From positions 14,359,501 to 14,423,500 of the forward strand of contig NC_132970.1 of NCBI RefSeq assembly GCF_047496725.1: DNA of 64,000 nucleotides. Reading direction: 5' to 3'. Below, piece after piece: positions 23,706-38,000 of the stretch (its first letter is position 1; each line of letters opens with the position of its first letter). The notes beneath the pieces were generated by a model that saw nothing but the letters and a program-made list of their open reading frames with translations, was not told the DNA's origin and searched no databases. Made by a program: the position numbers and the translations under genes. This DNA is from Anoplolepis gracilipes. Taxonomy: Eukaryota > Arthropoda > Insecta > Hymenoptera > Formicidae.

Positions 23706-24451
23706 AGTGGCGTAGTCAAAGGGAGGCTATAGGGGCTTGAGCACCCCCCTCCCCAAGATTTTGAGTTTTAGTGGCTATTCTTGAAAAATTTATTTTTATT
23801 ATTTAATTCTTGGTTTATGTCAAATTTAAACTAAAATAAGGCTATGTGTAATAATTTCTTTGCCTAAAGAGATGCTTTCTGTACAAAATAAACAGTCTCG
23901 TTTCTATAGCAAAGATATGGAAATATTTTTTAATCCACCCCAAACCGTAGATTTGGCTACGCTCTTGTCTCGACATAATATTACACATATGCAAATCGAT
24001 CTCATATATCCTTACAAACTTTATCTCCCTTGTATAAGCCCAAGTTTTCTTTTACATTAAGCATGCTACGGAAAAAACGAATTTATGTAATATTAAACTG
24101 TGTTTCAAAATTTCCTTCGGAAAAACAGTGAGCCAATCTCTCATGTATGTAAAAAGCCGTTGTCGATTATATTTAAATTCTAATAATATTACACTCTTGT
24201 AATTACTTATAAAGTGTTATTTGTATCTTTAATTAATGAATGTTTGTCTAAATTAAAACGTAATTTCTGGATTAAATCAGAGTCCATCACGCGTATTGAT
24301 TAAAGCTTTTAAAATTGAACTTACGCAATTTAAAAAATAAGTTCGAGCGTGAGGCTTCCTTAACATATAATCATATGGTTATCCATACACGATCCGATGC
24401 CGATGGTGTCGGCGTCGTGATCTGTGCAGCGCAAAATGTCATAAAGTTATA

Positions 24452-24626
24452 TTAAGGACTATCCGGTGCGTTATCCCGCCAGGCCAATATTGTGTTCATG
24501 TCGGTAATGCCACGCGTGCTCCATGGCTCGAGCGGATCAGAGGACGACGTCGGCGGTGAGGCCATCTTATTCTGCTCAATCGATTCCCTCCTCTTCATCG
24601 GCTCCTCTATTTCTTTAGGCGATACT
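24452..24626 (-). CDS. iav: iav terminal exon
   Basis: Found by reading the minus strand beyond the apparent stop at 25670. The acceptor is atgcacgcgcag. The frame gives VSPKEIEEPMKRRESIEQ, then SDPLEPWSTRGI and DMNTILAWRDNAPDSP before TAA at 24454-24452. The G+C rise, exact phase match and non-random composition argue for a real last exon. A minus-strand ATTAAA at 24228-24233 is a possible polyadenylation signal. Confidence 0.75.
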
Positions 24627-25158
24627 CTGCGCGTGCATAGGTTGAAAAGAAAAAAATGCGGATTAAAGAATCAATCAATCGAGCCCCATATAGAATGTTT
24701 TACCAAATATTTTTTAAGCTATATATTTTTTGTGATCGATATTTTTTCACGAAAAATGTCAAATTACATACACGGAATCGTTGATAAAATATTATTATCG
24801 TATCTTTCTTTCTTTTTCTTTTAAATTTTTACCATTATATATGTATATATTTGTAATTAAATGTATTTAATAAATGAATGTGTAAGTAAGAGAACTTTAA
24901 ATAAAAAGTATATTTATATATTTACTTTAATTGATTGACGAGATGTATTTTTCTACTGAAATTATAAAGTATCTTTGTTGAGGAGAGATAAAACAATCTG
25001 CAATATACGATGATGATTTTAACCTACATATAGCGCCAACGGTGAGATGATTATTAAGTGCTTTAATTAATACTAAAGTTATTTAAATCACGTTAGTTAA
25101 CGTAGCGTGCTGATCATTATTTATTTAAAAAGATAATAAATATAGATTTCTCTCTCTT

Positions 25159-25192
<34 letters not shown>

Positions 25193-25501
25193 TCTCTCTC
25201 TCCCTCTCTTTCTCTCTCTCTCTCTTTCTCTTTCACTATCGACTTTCGCAGGTAATTATTAATTGATACAAATATCGATTCAATAAATGTCGACTTTCAG
25301 CTTCATATAAAATATATCTAATTGATAAATAGGTTACAAATTTGCTCACTGCTTGTTGTGAGAATAAAAGAAATAATTTATAAGTTTATAAAAATAATTT
25401 TAAAATCACAGATTTTTGTATGCAACTATTTATCCTTAATTTATTAAAAAATGTTTTCCATTTTTTTTTACTTTGAAAAATTACAATGTACAATAAAATA
25501 T

Positions 25502-25544
<43 letters not shown>

Positions 25545-27405
25545 GTTTAAATTTTTTTCGTAAATATAAATATATTCTCCTGTCTAGGTCCGTTATAATT
25601 CATATATATGACTTATCGCAAAATTAGTAGAAAATGTGATTTATATCATCGACCATAAATGAAATATCGTTACCTATTTTTAGCTGTTTTTGGCCGACGT
25701 TTCTGAATTTTATCCGGTGATTTGATTGGAATGCTACCATTTTGCTTGACTTCCGACTTAATTGTTTCTGTAGCAGTCTTTCGACCTTCCATCTCCATAA
25801 GATTTGTTGGTCTCTCTTCCGGATCGTTAAATAATGGTCGATATCGCTGATTTTGTTCGATTGATATAGTGGACGAGGAACTATCGTCATCGTCATCACG
25901 ATGTGACCGTTTTGACGTAGTAATAAACCTATTATTCGCAGATTTTATTCTTCGAAGACGAGCTTCAGTGCCTAGCAAATTATCTCCTGTAAACAAGGGA
26001 CATAAAATTTGGACCAATAATTTTGCAATTTGCTAATACTATAAGTATATCTATATATAGAAGTAACTATATAAGACCATTTAAAATTATAATAAAATTA
26101 TAATGAAAAACACAAAACTTTATTTTGCATTTATCAAGATAATGAAATAGGAGAGCTCTGACTTATTAGTGAGTTAGTGAAAAGTTATTTTAAAATGCAT
26201 TTTATTTTATTTTGTTTTATTTTATTTATAATTAAATTTATTTATAGTTAAATAATACTAATTTATTTATAATTAAATAATATTAATTTATCTTATTTTT
26301 TTCTATTATTCTTTTATTTTTCTTCATTCAGTATAAATGTACTTTTATATATGTTTATGTTATATTTTATAATTATATATAATTTCATATTTGCATCATA
26401 AGAAAAACAAAATGTATTTTTAATTTTTTATTACAGTACTATTTATAATATATATTCTCGATTATAAATAAATTTTCTTTTCTTTTTGTAAAACACAAAA
26501 TAAAATTTTTTAATTATATTTTATAACTTAATATAAATTATATTTTATAATTTTTTAATATTTTTTTTCCATGAAATGAAAGGATCAGATATCACTGCAG
26601 AGTCAAATAATCACAAAAATATTTGAAAATTTCAAAATATACTCAACAGCAGGTGAGTATTTCGGCTAAGCAAAGCCCTTTGACACTTGATTCTTAGCAA
26701 ATTATTTTTTTTTCTCTCCTAAACGTTCTAGTGCCATAATATTTGCATTACTTAACGCAAAGACGAACGCCATGACTTATAGCATAAGCATGCATGAGTA
26801 AGAATTTCAGGCTAAATGAAACTCTTTTGAAACCTAATTCATGGTAATATATTCTTTCTTCTATCGTGGGAGATCTTAAAGAGTGCCACACGATATCTAC
26901 ATTTTTTTATATACGATAAAACACCGGCTAGAAATCTTTAATCATGTAGACACACGCCTGAGTAAAAATTTAGAGCTAAATAAAGTCTTGTCAGGTCTTT
27001 ATTATTGACAAATATATTTTTTTCTATCATAGAGAATCTTAAAGGGTGATAATATTTGGAGAGGAGGGAAACTTTTTAATATAAAACGTAGAAATGATTT
27101 CAGGAATTTTTAATCGTGTACATATAAGTGAGAAATTTCGGTAATTTTATATGATTGATGTATATTTTTTACTATCGTTTAGAAAAATTATTTAATTTGT
27201 TATTTTAATTTAAATATTAATCATTCTATCGTTCAAATCAATCCTTTACGTTTTTCTATATTTGTATATTGATAATCATTAGACTTTTGATTATTATCTA
27301 ATCTTTCTTATTTTCTACACATATATGTATATTTGTGTAAAATATTTTTAATTTTATTTAAGAAATATACTTTAAATATTTACAATACAATTTATAATAT
27401 TTAAA

Positions 27406-27449
<44 letters not shown>

Positions 27450-30400
27450 TTTAAATATTATAAATTGTATTGTAAATATTTAAAGTATATTTCTTAAATA
27501 AAATTAAAAATATTTTACACAAATATACATATATGTGTAGAAAATAAGAAAGATTAGATAATAATCAAAAGTCTAATGATTATCAATATACAAATATATA
27601 TTTAGTCAAATTAAAAATTTTTGTATCCATTATATGTATTATATTGATGGATCACTATTTTGGAACTAAACTAATATTCAATTTATACAAAGAGAAAAAA
27701 TAATAAATTAAATAAATTATATGCTCACCCTTGATCTCTTACCCGATACTTCTCTTCAACTCACCCTTGATCTTTCACCCGATACTTCCTTTACTTTTGC
27801 TGTTTTCTTCATTTGAAAACACTTTTAATTACACTCTTGCTCACAGAACACGACTCAGATCACACAATACTTTGTACGGCACTTTCGACACGTTAATTGC
27901 ACGCGACGCGTATTTTATTTATTATGTCGCAACAAGAGAACAACGCAAATGAAAAGTACGATTTGTGCTCGACACTCAAAAGCGTAGCCAGATTAACGCG
28001 TTGCTCGCAACCTTTATTGTTAACAGTACATATGCTCTCTCGTTTTAAAATGACTACTATCTCGTATTAAAACATAAATGCACAATGTACGAGTTTATAT
28101 GAATTAAAGATAAATGTTCGTAGAATGCAAAACAAAAATATATTCTCGCTTTGTTGACTGCTCACGTGATAGATTTCGATAAAATAAATCACGTAGGTAT
28201 TTTAACAAATAATCGATATACATGTATATAAACGTTAAAAAAAGTAGTAGTATATATAGTATTGATAAATTCTAAATCAGTTAAAAATACTATACATACT
28301 TAGTACTTCGCGCATGTAATAATTAAGCGCCGTTTGATTCAGAGTCAGTACATTTTGTCCTCATTTCGTTAATGACTGATGAACTTTGATAACTTTATCC
28401 AGATTCTCGCATGATATTACACGAGTTGAATTAATAGCTAATTAAGAAGGGGATCTTTAGAAAATAGAGGAATTAATGCGACGAAATACGGAGCGACTTG
28501 TACCGCTGTCTACCCACTCGAGTTTCGCTGCCCGAATGATAACAAGGCTACGGAATATAAACAATAGCACGCTGTACGTCGTGGAAAACAAAGGCCAAAT
28601 ATCGTATAATAAACAATATTTGTTGTTATCACAAAATATTTAACACATGAAATGATATAAATATATGCAGAATATATTATTCCTTAAATTTCAAATTAAT
28701 AATTATTAGTAAACGGTTGACATATTACGACGTAAGTTATTTTATTCACTCTACTTGTGATTTATGTATTATTGTGTGTTCAAACAATCCAAAAATAATT
28801 ATCAAAATGCATCTAAATGAATCAAAAATTCAATGCAAGGTATATGTTCGAATCTAAATACATTTTAAAAAATAATTATTCTGTTAGTAAATTTTACAAT
28901 CAAATTATAATTTATAATTCCCTCATTATTTCGATTTCAAGTTAATACAGCGAGAATAAAATATATACCTTGAAAGAGATAAATAACTGGAGTATGCTTA
29001 CGAGTTGTCAATCGCGAAAGTTAATTAATTGTAAAGTGCTGTTAATCTTTAATTGTTATCTAAATAGGCATCGTACTTGACAATCGTATTTGACATCACT
29101 TGGTATTTCATCGTATTTTAAAGGTAAATAATGATACACGAGCCTCTCATTTATTATGTGTCGTGTAATTAATCTCACAACAAATAATAAATTAAATTGT
29201 AAATAATATAACCAAATAATAAATTATTAATTATAATTACTGATATTACATTATAAATTATATAAATTGCTTATTCTATTTGCAATATTTTTATTTCGAG
29301 TAAGTATGGAAAGAAAATAGATGTTACAAATTATTGCAAAATGTTATTCAACGCTATTTATTTCTTTAAATATAAAATTCTCGAGTCGTATCTTGCTAAA
29401 TAAAGAAAATTACGACGAAATCTTGAAACATGTAGCTACAATACGGAATGTATATCATGAGAAACAAAAGTCAAATATTATGTACGTACATGCTATTACA
29501 TTTGACGAACTAACTCAACTTGCATAATATTATACGATATCGAGATAATATTGCCGTCATCATATCAAAAGTTATCAGGTATTAACAAATCAATTATTTA
29601 AAAAATATTCTAGGCGTAAAATGTGTTGACTCCAAATTTAATTGATACATGATGCAATATGAAGTAAATAAATGTAAATAAAATTTGTCAGTGGTATAAC
29701 AGAATTGTACATTAATGTTAAAAATAAAATGCATAGGTATTTTACGTAGTTTATTTAATCAAAATGTTTCGTATAAGAAGAGAAAAACAAAAACATTTTC
29801 AAATATTGCATTTTACAGATATTTATTTTTAATTTTAATTTATATTGTATCTTATATATACATACAGGGTGAAGTACATATTTATATTGAGACGCCTAAA
29901 TATCTCAAAAACTATAAGAGCTATAAAAAAATGTTTCAAACAAAAAGTGTATGGTTTCGAGAGGAACATAAAATGATTGATTTGACCTTGAATAATTGTT
30001 TGAAGGTCACATAAAGATCACCTTTAATTTCTTAAAGAGAAACTCCCATTTTTCATTGCACATTCTTGTAGTTTACTTCGAGAGCTTTTCAAAACACTAT
30101 AATAAAGTATTTTTTCATTAAGTACTTTTATGAGGTTCAAAAGTCACAATATTTGACATAAAATACCAAATATCTTGTAAACACTCACTTTTCGGTAATC
30201 TTATCTTATGCACAGAATAATGAAACGAATTAATTAGTGTAAAGAAAACATACAGTTGTCTTAAAGAAAACAATATGTAGCTGCTCATTGCAAATTCATA
30301 TTTTTTTTCTTTGACCAGATCAATGGCATCATCTTATAGCCCCTCGAAACCATACAACTTTTATTTAAAACATTTTTTTATAACTCTTATAGTTTTGAGA

Positions 30401-30956
30401 TATTTAGGTCATTATGCAGTTTTAGGCGTCTCAATATAAATGTTTCATCCTGTGTATACATTCTTTTACACTTACACTTTATACAGGAATATAATCATCT
30501 TAAAACAAGAGCATATATTACTTGTTCAATAAGATTGTTGTCAATTTGGTCGCACAATTTTTGAGTGCCAAGCTTCATAAATTGTAACTTTGTGAAAACA
30601 TAATCTTCATTACGTTTCTTCGTCGTGATACAATAATAAATAAAATATGCGATGCATGCGATTAATGTCAGGAGTGCCGTATAAAATGCCGTGTAATCGT
30701 CGTCTTGTGCTGATTAGTGTGAGCGTGATCATAATTAATAGTGTTTTCGCGAGTGAATGTAAGTGCCACAAAGGAGCAGCAAAAGATAAGCAAGAGAAGA
30801 GAAGGAGATATGGAAGTATCAAGCGACGGTGGAACAACCAAGGTTGCAATTTACAACTTAATTTATTCTTTGTTACTTGTGTAATTAATTACTTGTTTAT
30901 CTCTGCAATAATGATAAATTCGTGAACATGTAGGTACGTATATACAATATACAATA

Positions 30957-31001
<45 letters not shown>

Positions 31002-34000
31002 ATAAGCACTAAGAAATTTTAATATCAAGTAAAAAGATATTAAAATAAATATAATAAAATTAAAAATTATATTCTATCTAATTATATTTTTCAAATAAAA
31101 TTTGAAATCTTTGAAAATTGTATAAAAAGTATTTTTAAATTCTTTTCTCTGATATGCAATGTTATACATATATATTTGTTATAAATGTGTTATATACGAT
31201 ATATGTATAAGAAAACCTACAAAAAGAACTTTTTAAAAAAAGATAAAAAACACAAGCCAAATACATAAAAAGATATCTAAATAGCTTATATGCAATAAAT
31301 TTAAAAAAATGTTACTATTAACAAATTTTGAAGGTTGAACAAAATAGATATTTAATAATTAAATTGATGTTTAAAACATTCGCGGAAGGGTCTTGTGAAC
31401 ACAGACGTATAATATTTAGATTGCATGTTTTCATGCTATGTGTTTATTTTTAAAGAAAAAATCAGAAAATAAAAAAGAAGAGCATGCTTAAGATCATCAT
31501 TTTATCTTTTTTTAATGTTATTGTCAAATAAAGCTCTTCGTCTTTGTCACACCAACGGTGAGCCAAAGCATGTTCTCTTTGTTCAATTTTTTATATCTGT
31601 TGAATCGAACGCGCAGTCTATATGTATATTATATACGTCTATGCTTATGAAAATTGGATTTATTTATTTATATTATTTATTAATGTCACCGGATTATGTT
31701 GTCTGTTTTACTTTGAACGGTCGGCAATTTTAAATATTTGGCAATATGTATTAATATACATATACAGAGTGATTCATATAAAGTGACTGATATTTGCAAA
31801 AATTGAGAATATATACAAAAATTTTGTATACAAAAAATATGTAATATAAAGAGGAACGTCGTATGATAAAAACATTTTTTTATTAGTGGAGACATTAAAG
31901 AGATTTTGAGATCAACCTAGTTTTTTAAAATGGAACTACCTTGATTTATTTATAAATTAATTCCTTACAATATTCTGTGTAAAAAGTTATAAGAATATAA
32001 TGTTAAAAAATTGAATAATTTATGAGATATTTTACTTTAATTTGACAAAACTTTAGCGTTGTACATTAACATTAAAAAACGCATATATTTTACATGGTTT
32101 ATTCGATCAAAATCCATTCATAATAGTTTACGAAATATTTTATACTTTAATTTTGACATTTTTTACCTAAACTATGAAATATCTCATAAAATATTCATTT
32201 TTCGATTATCTTGCCTCAATATTTTTGTACACAGAATAATAAAAGGAATCATGATGGAAAGAAAATACATAGATTATTGATATAAAAAAAATACATAGTT
32301 ATATCTTTAAGAAAAAGTATAAATTTGCAACGAGCAGTTACATATTTTTTATTTATGAGATGCCCTGTATATATAATCTTCTCGCAAAAATTAAAGAAAC
32401 ACTTAATTTTTCACTTTAAAAAAATTAACAAAATATAGGCAACTTTATTAAAAATAAACGAAATTTAAATTAAAAAGAAAGAATTTTAAAGCTTAAAATC
32501 TCTATTTTTGAAAGGTCATTTTTATGTTTCTGTAAGTTTGGTTTTTATATATAGAAAACTACGAGCTGGACAAAATGGGAAATTTTCTTCTTACTTTGTC
32601 GGTCTATTTCCTGCCCAAAAAGAATTTGTGAAAATTATCAACTTCCTAATATAAAAGCTTAAAGTTTTCCTTACATAATTTTTTTTTTATATTTTTAAGA
32701 TTTTTTTTGTTACTGAATATCGTGGATTAAATAAAAATAAGCATTTTGACTTTAATTACTCACTCTGTTAAAAATCATTGCACTGCAATTCAAAAAACAG
32801 ATTCTACTGAAATTTTGCTCTATTGGACAATATAATTGCCAATTTTTTTTAAACATGTAGACATGATGCATATGGATGAAAATAACGTAAAAATTAACGA
32901 TTTCTCCCTTTTTCATTTTGACCCAGAAAACAATTGTGTAGAACAACACCAAAAAATTTATTCTTCACATTTTTTTGCACTTTTAAGTACCCTGAATGTG
33001 AAAAAAGTGTGTCGAGTAGTTATGAGGTCTTTTTCATGGTGTACGATTTTATAAAGCAAAACGTGCAAGAAATCGACACTGCAAAGACACTGCGTTTTTC
33101 AGTATTCTTTTCGTGAAAAATATCTCGACGCCATTTAGAAAAATAATAATAAGAAAAAACGCAGATATAATAATTTCCTACACAGGTTTAAGTAAACTGC
33201 AACGTTTTGTCCGTGCATACAAAGATACGCTACGAAGGATTTATATGTAATATAACGTAATATATAAAATATCGTGTAATGATTATGATGCATCGTATGG
33301 GAGAGATTTGAAAATTTTGAAATATTGAATGAGGAGCTAATTTTAAAGAAAAGACTTATCTTAGAAGTGATTCATATTAAGGAATAAAAATACAGTTTGT
33401 ATTTCCAAAACGATATCGATTATGATGTATCATATATGGGATAGACCCGAAAATTTCTCAAAACTTATTCAAAGGAACACAAAAGCCATTAATCGAAACA
33501 TTATTGATTCATCAGGCAGATATAAAATGATTACAGATTATACTATTAAACTACGAGTATAATATTGAAATATTGAAATATTAGATGAAGACTCAATTTT
33601 AAAAAAGACTTGTTTCAGAAATGATTCAAATTAAGAAACAAAAATACAGTTTGCATTTACAGAGCGATATCGATTCATTGCAGAGAACATATTTATTAAT
33701 TATAAACAGATTTACTAAGATTTGACTTGAAATTGTAAATATTATTTGTAGTTTACTCTTAGAGAACATGACATGAGAAATTTCATATTTTATAATAACT
33801 GACAGTCTAACAAGAATTGCGACAACTACGTTTTACGCTGAAGATTATGGTGACGTTTTGCGTTGGTGCGTACCCCATATTAATTATAGTTTAGAACTAC
33901 ATTAATAATTTTAAATAGTGTTGAGTGGAATACTTGTGTGAAACATGTACGTGCCATCCCCATATTTGACATCAATGGGAAAATTCATGATTCTTCATTA

Positions 34001-35025
34001 CGGACATTATTAATTATAGATGCATATACATATTATTTCTTAAAGAATTTTCAATTTAATTGTATCATTGCACACATTATGTTTACTTCTTCAAATTAAA
34101 TTGCTGTACTGAAGATAGTCCGAAAAGAACAGAAACGTTTATTTTGTTAAATTAATTAAAATTTACTGTACAGTAAAAAAACATTATTGCGCCCTTCACC
34201 GTTTGCGCGTGGTTATTTATTGTCTTGAATAATATTTTTTAAGAAATTATGAAATTTTTAATTTAATAGAAAAAAATAAAATTTAATTAACGTTAAAAAA
34301 ATTTCAATGCATTGACTACCTTTATTAAGTCAACAGAAACAAAAAAATTTTTTTTTAGTTTTTTTTTTTCATTGATATTTGAAAAATACCATCGGCATTA
34401 TCCAAAGCATACCACGAAAAAGTCACACAATCGGATTACGCTATGAATTACAATATTTTTCTAATGTTGGTAAAAAAAAAAGAGTGAAATTGCTCATTTT
34501 TACGTTATGAACTCATTTGCATTAAGTTTACCTGTTTTAAAAAATAATTTGGCAATTATACTATTCGATAGAGCAAAGTTTCAGCTTTAAGAATCTGTTT
34601 TTAATTACGGTACGACGATTTTTAACAGAATTATAAGTAATCAAAGTCAAAATGTTCATTTTTTTATTTAATCCACGAATAACTTGTCAATAAAAAATCT
34701 TAGAAATATTTAAAAAAATGATTTTGTAGAGAAAACTTTCAGTTTTCTTATCAAAAATTTTCATAGATTTTTTTTTGGATACGTGACAGGTTCAAAAAGT
34801 GAGAAGACAATTTCTCATTTTGTTCAGTTTTCTGTATGTAAAAATTATCAAACTCTTATATAAACTAAAAATAATAGTGTCTTTTCGAAAAGAGATTTTG
34901 AAGCTTTAAAATTCTTTTTTAGATTTAAATTTTATTCATTTTTAACGAAATTACAACTTGTTGAATTATTTCTATTTTTTTTTGTTTTTAAGAAAAAGTA
35001 GATATTTCTGTAATTTTTATGAAAA

Positions 35026-35069
<44 letters not shown>

Positions 35070-38000
35070 GTATTGTATGTAAAATGTAATTATATATGTA
35101 ACATATAGAACATTGAAAAAAATTAAAAATCTTTTAGGCAATTGTTAGTATGTGTACAAATATATAAAAAATGTTAAGAAAACAATGAATATTAACATTT
35201 TTAACAAATTACTTTCTAAATAACCTTTCTAAAAGATAAAAAATATATATTTTTTTTATCTTCCAGAAAATCATAACATTTATACATGAAGCATATAAAA
35301 TTATCGAAAATTTTCGCTCGTGTATATATATAATACATGGTTAAAAGTTCTTGACGGTCCTTCCTGCATTTTGTATAAAAAAACATATACTTTGTATGAC
35401 ACTTTTTAAGATCTCTTAGATAAAGAAAAAATAATTTACCAAACCTCGGAGTTCCAAAGAACTCCGTTTAAGTGAATTATTTATACGCGATTAAATGTAT
35501 TCTTAAAAATTCATAACTGCTTTTTTTTTTACATTTCATCTAGAAATATTTGCTAGAAAATTTTATATAAAAATCGAGAATTTATTTACAATTAGTTGAA
35601 TATGTATGTAATAATTTCCATAAATTGAAAAAATCAGAAACTGAAATTGCAGCTTTATTTTTTTACTGCAAACGTAGAATTATATAATAAGTATATGTTA
35701 TATATAATACTTGTTATACAACAACATAAGGACAAATACTTTTATACGAAATCTAGAATAAAAGAATAACAGGATAAATATACATAAATACGTACTCAAT
35801 TAAGATATTATCTTTTATAAATATAAAACTAAATTTATCATAATTTTATCATGATTTTTATTTTAATTTTATCGTTTTTATGTATAATCATTTCTCTAGA
35901 GTTTCTTCACAACAATAAATTTAAAAATTTTACTCCAAGGATATTTCAAACTTTAATTATGTGAGACTTATAAAATTAGCGTAAAACCCATAAGTAATCA
36001 AAACTCATAAAATAATTATTATAAAATATTACTATATTAATAAGTCATCGTACAATAACTTTATAGATAAATATAGCCTTTACAAAAATACATTATTGAA
36101 AATATAAATCACTTAAAGCTGCAACTATAAATATCTAATAAACTGAAAAATATGTGAGCAAATTATAAGCCGTTTTTAAATTTTAATTATAAATAAATAT
36201 ATATTTCTTACTTACCACCGAAATCATTGTCACTGGATTCGATGAAGTACTGTTTCTTAACGATGGGTTTTTCAATGATTGGCGGAGCAATCAAGGCAAA
36301 ATGTGCCAGAACTTGTGGATCAATCGTAGTTTTCATTGAAACTTCACTAGCGACTAGGGCAGACTTGGCTATTTGCAATAAAATTTCGTAATCTGTCGTA
36401 GTCTCGGAAGCGATGGCTAGTTCCAGAAGTGGATCTTCAATAGCTGCTTCAAGTGCTTTTGATTCTATATATTTAACATTTATTATATATTTAATTCCTT
36501 TACACGTGCGCATACAAGATCATAAAATATGGGCACTTTAAATATAATTTAGTTTTATTATTAGAATATTATTTATATAAGCAAAATAAAAAGAAATTTA
36601 TCTGTACTTACGATTGGTATTTTTTAAATTCATCACTTCCACATCTCTCACGGGATCAATAGAGTTATCGATTAAATCCGTAAGACCTGATAATTTAGGT
36701 GGCTCCCCATTGGGCTGTTTATGTGGTTGGACACTCGTCACCGTTTCCGGATTATTCTGAATCGTTTTTATCTGATGGTCGTTGGGAACGGCTTTCGGTT
36801 GTGTCGTTTTTGTCTGTTTCGCGTCGATATTGGTGGGTATGCCTTCCGTCGCGGCGGATAAGTCAAAGTCATGTGCAAAGGCCATTACGTCCAAAGCTGC
36901 GGTTAGCGCATCACCAAAACCTGCAGTAACTGCCGACACTTGCGGTTGGCCAGCATTTGGACTATAATACATATGAAATTATTGCACGGCCACAATGTTC
37001 CAGGAACAGATTGATATATCATGGAAATCGGTTGAAACGTATTATACTCTGCTCACGACAGACTTATTAAAAGAAATTATAATAAATAATATTTATTATG
37101 ATATTAATTTTAATATAGATATATAATATAATAAGTAATTTCTTTTTAAGCAAATATTAATTAATTACTAGTAATTAAGTAAATGTGTCAATTAAGATTA
37201 TAAATTATATGTTAATATATCATACGTAATTTTTAAAACATAACAAAGTTTTATTAGCACATAAATAATTAATTAAATTAATAATAAAATTAAATATTCG
37301 CAGTAGCATTTAATTTCTCAGCTAAAATATTTTTGTAAACTGATCGATGTTTCGAAGAACTGATTCTTTGTTATTGAATAGATATACGATCTATTTATCT
37401 TACATCCTGCTACATAAGTATTATGTAACGCATCGCGCACGTCGAGCTTCATAAATATGTAATAGAATTGAGATACGGTCACGTTCGCGCCACGTTGTTG
37501 CGCGTTTGTTACGTAGAAGCATAGAAGCCAATCCATGAAGGACTCCGATGTTTCTAAACGCCGGCGGCGTCAGCCATGTCCGGATTACACATAACATGCT
37601 CGGCGGAATTACGATGTAATAAAAAGTATCGTCTGAATACACCGTTTCTCTCGACAGAGTGACTCATCCGGCGCAAGAATAATATGATCATAAATCTATG
37701 CGCTGCGAGTTGCGAACAAACGAGACACAATGTCAGTCAGTAATTAAAACAGATTTGCCCATTCTTGTCGTATTCATACATTTACATAATAATTAAATAA
37801 TTAAGTGTAAATAAATAAATATTATACGAAAAGTAACAAATATATTCTAACAAAAGGAAATTAAAAAATGTTGAAAAAAAATTTTATTTGGATTTTTTAT
37901 CTTTAAAATAATGTGAAATGACATGAGCAAATATAATCGGTATAATTATAATGATAAATATGTTTGTCATAATTTAATTGATAATTTGAGTAAAATTGAG

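Noticed and set aside
36699..36967. Plus-strand open frames
   Set aside because: They are antisense shadows of the iav tail exon 36961-36612.
37318..37642. Two minus-strand open frames in an iav intron
   Set aside because: They overlap each other, have no convincing splice borders or family motif, and phase joins the flanking iav exons without them.
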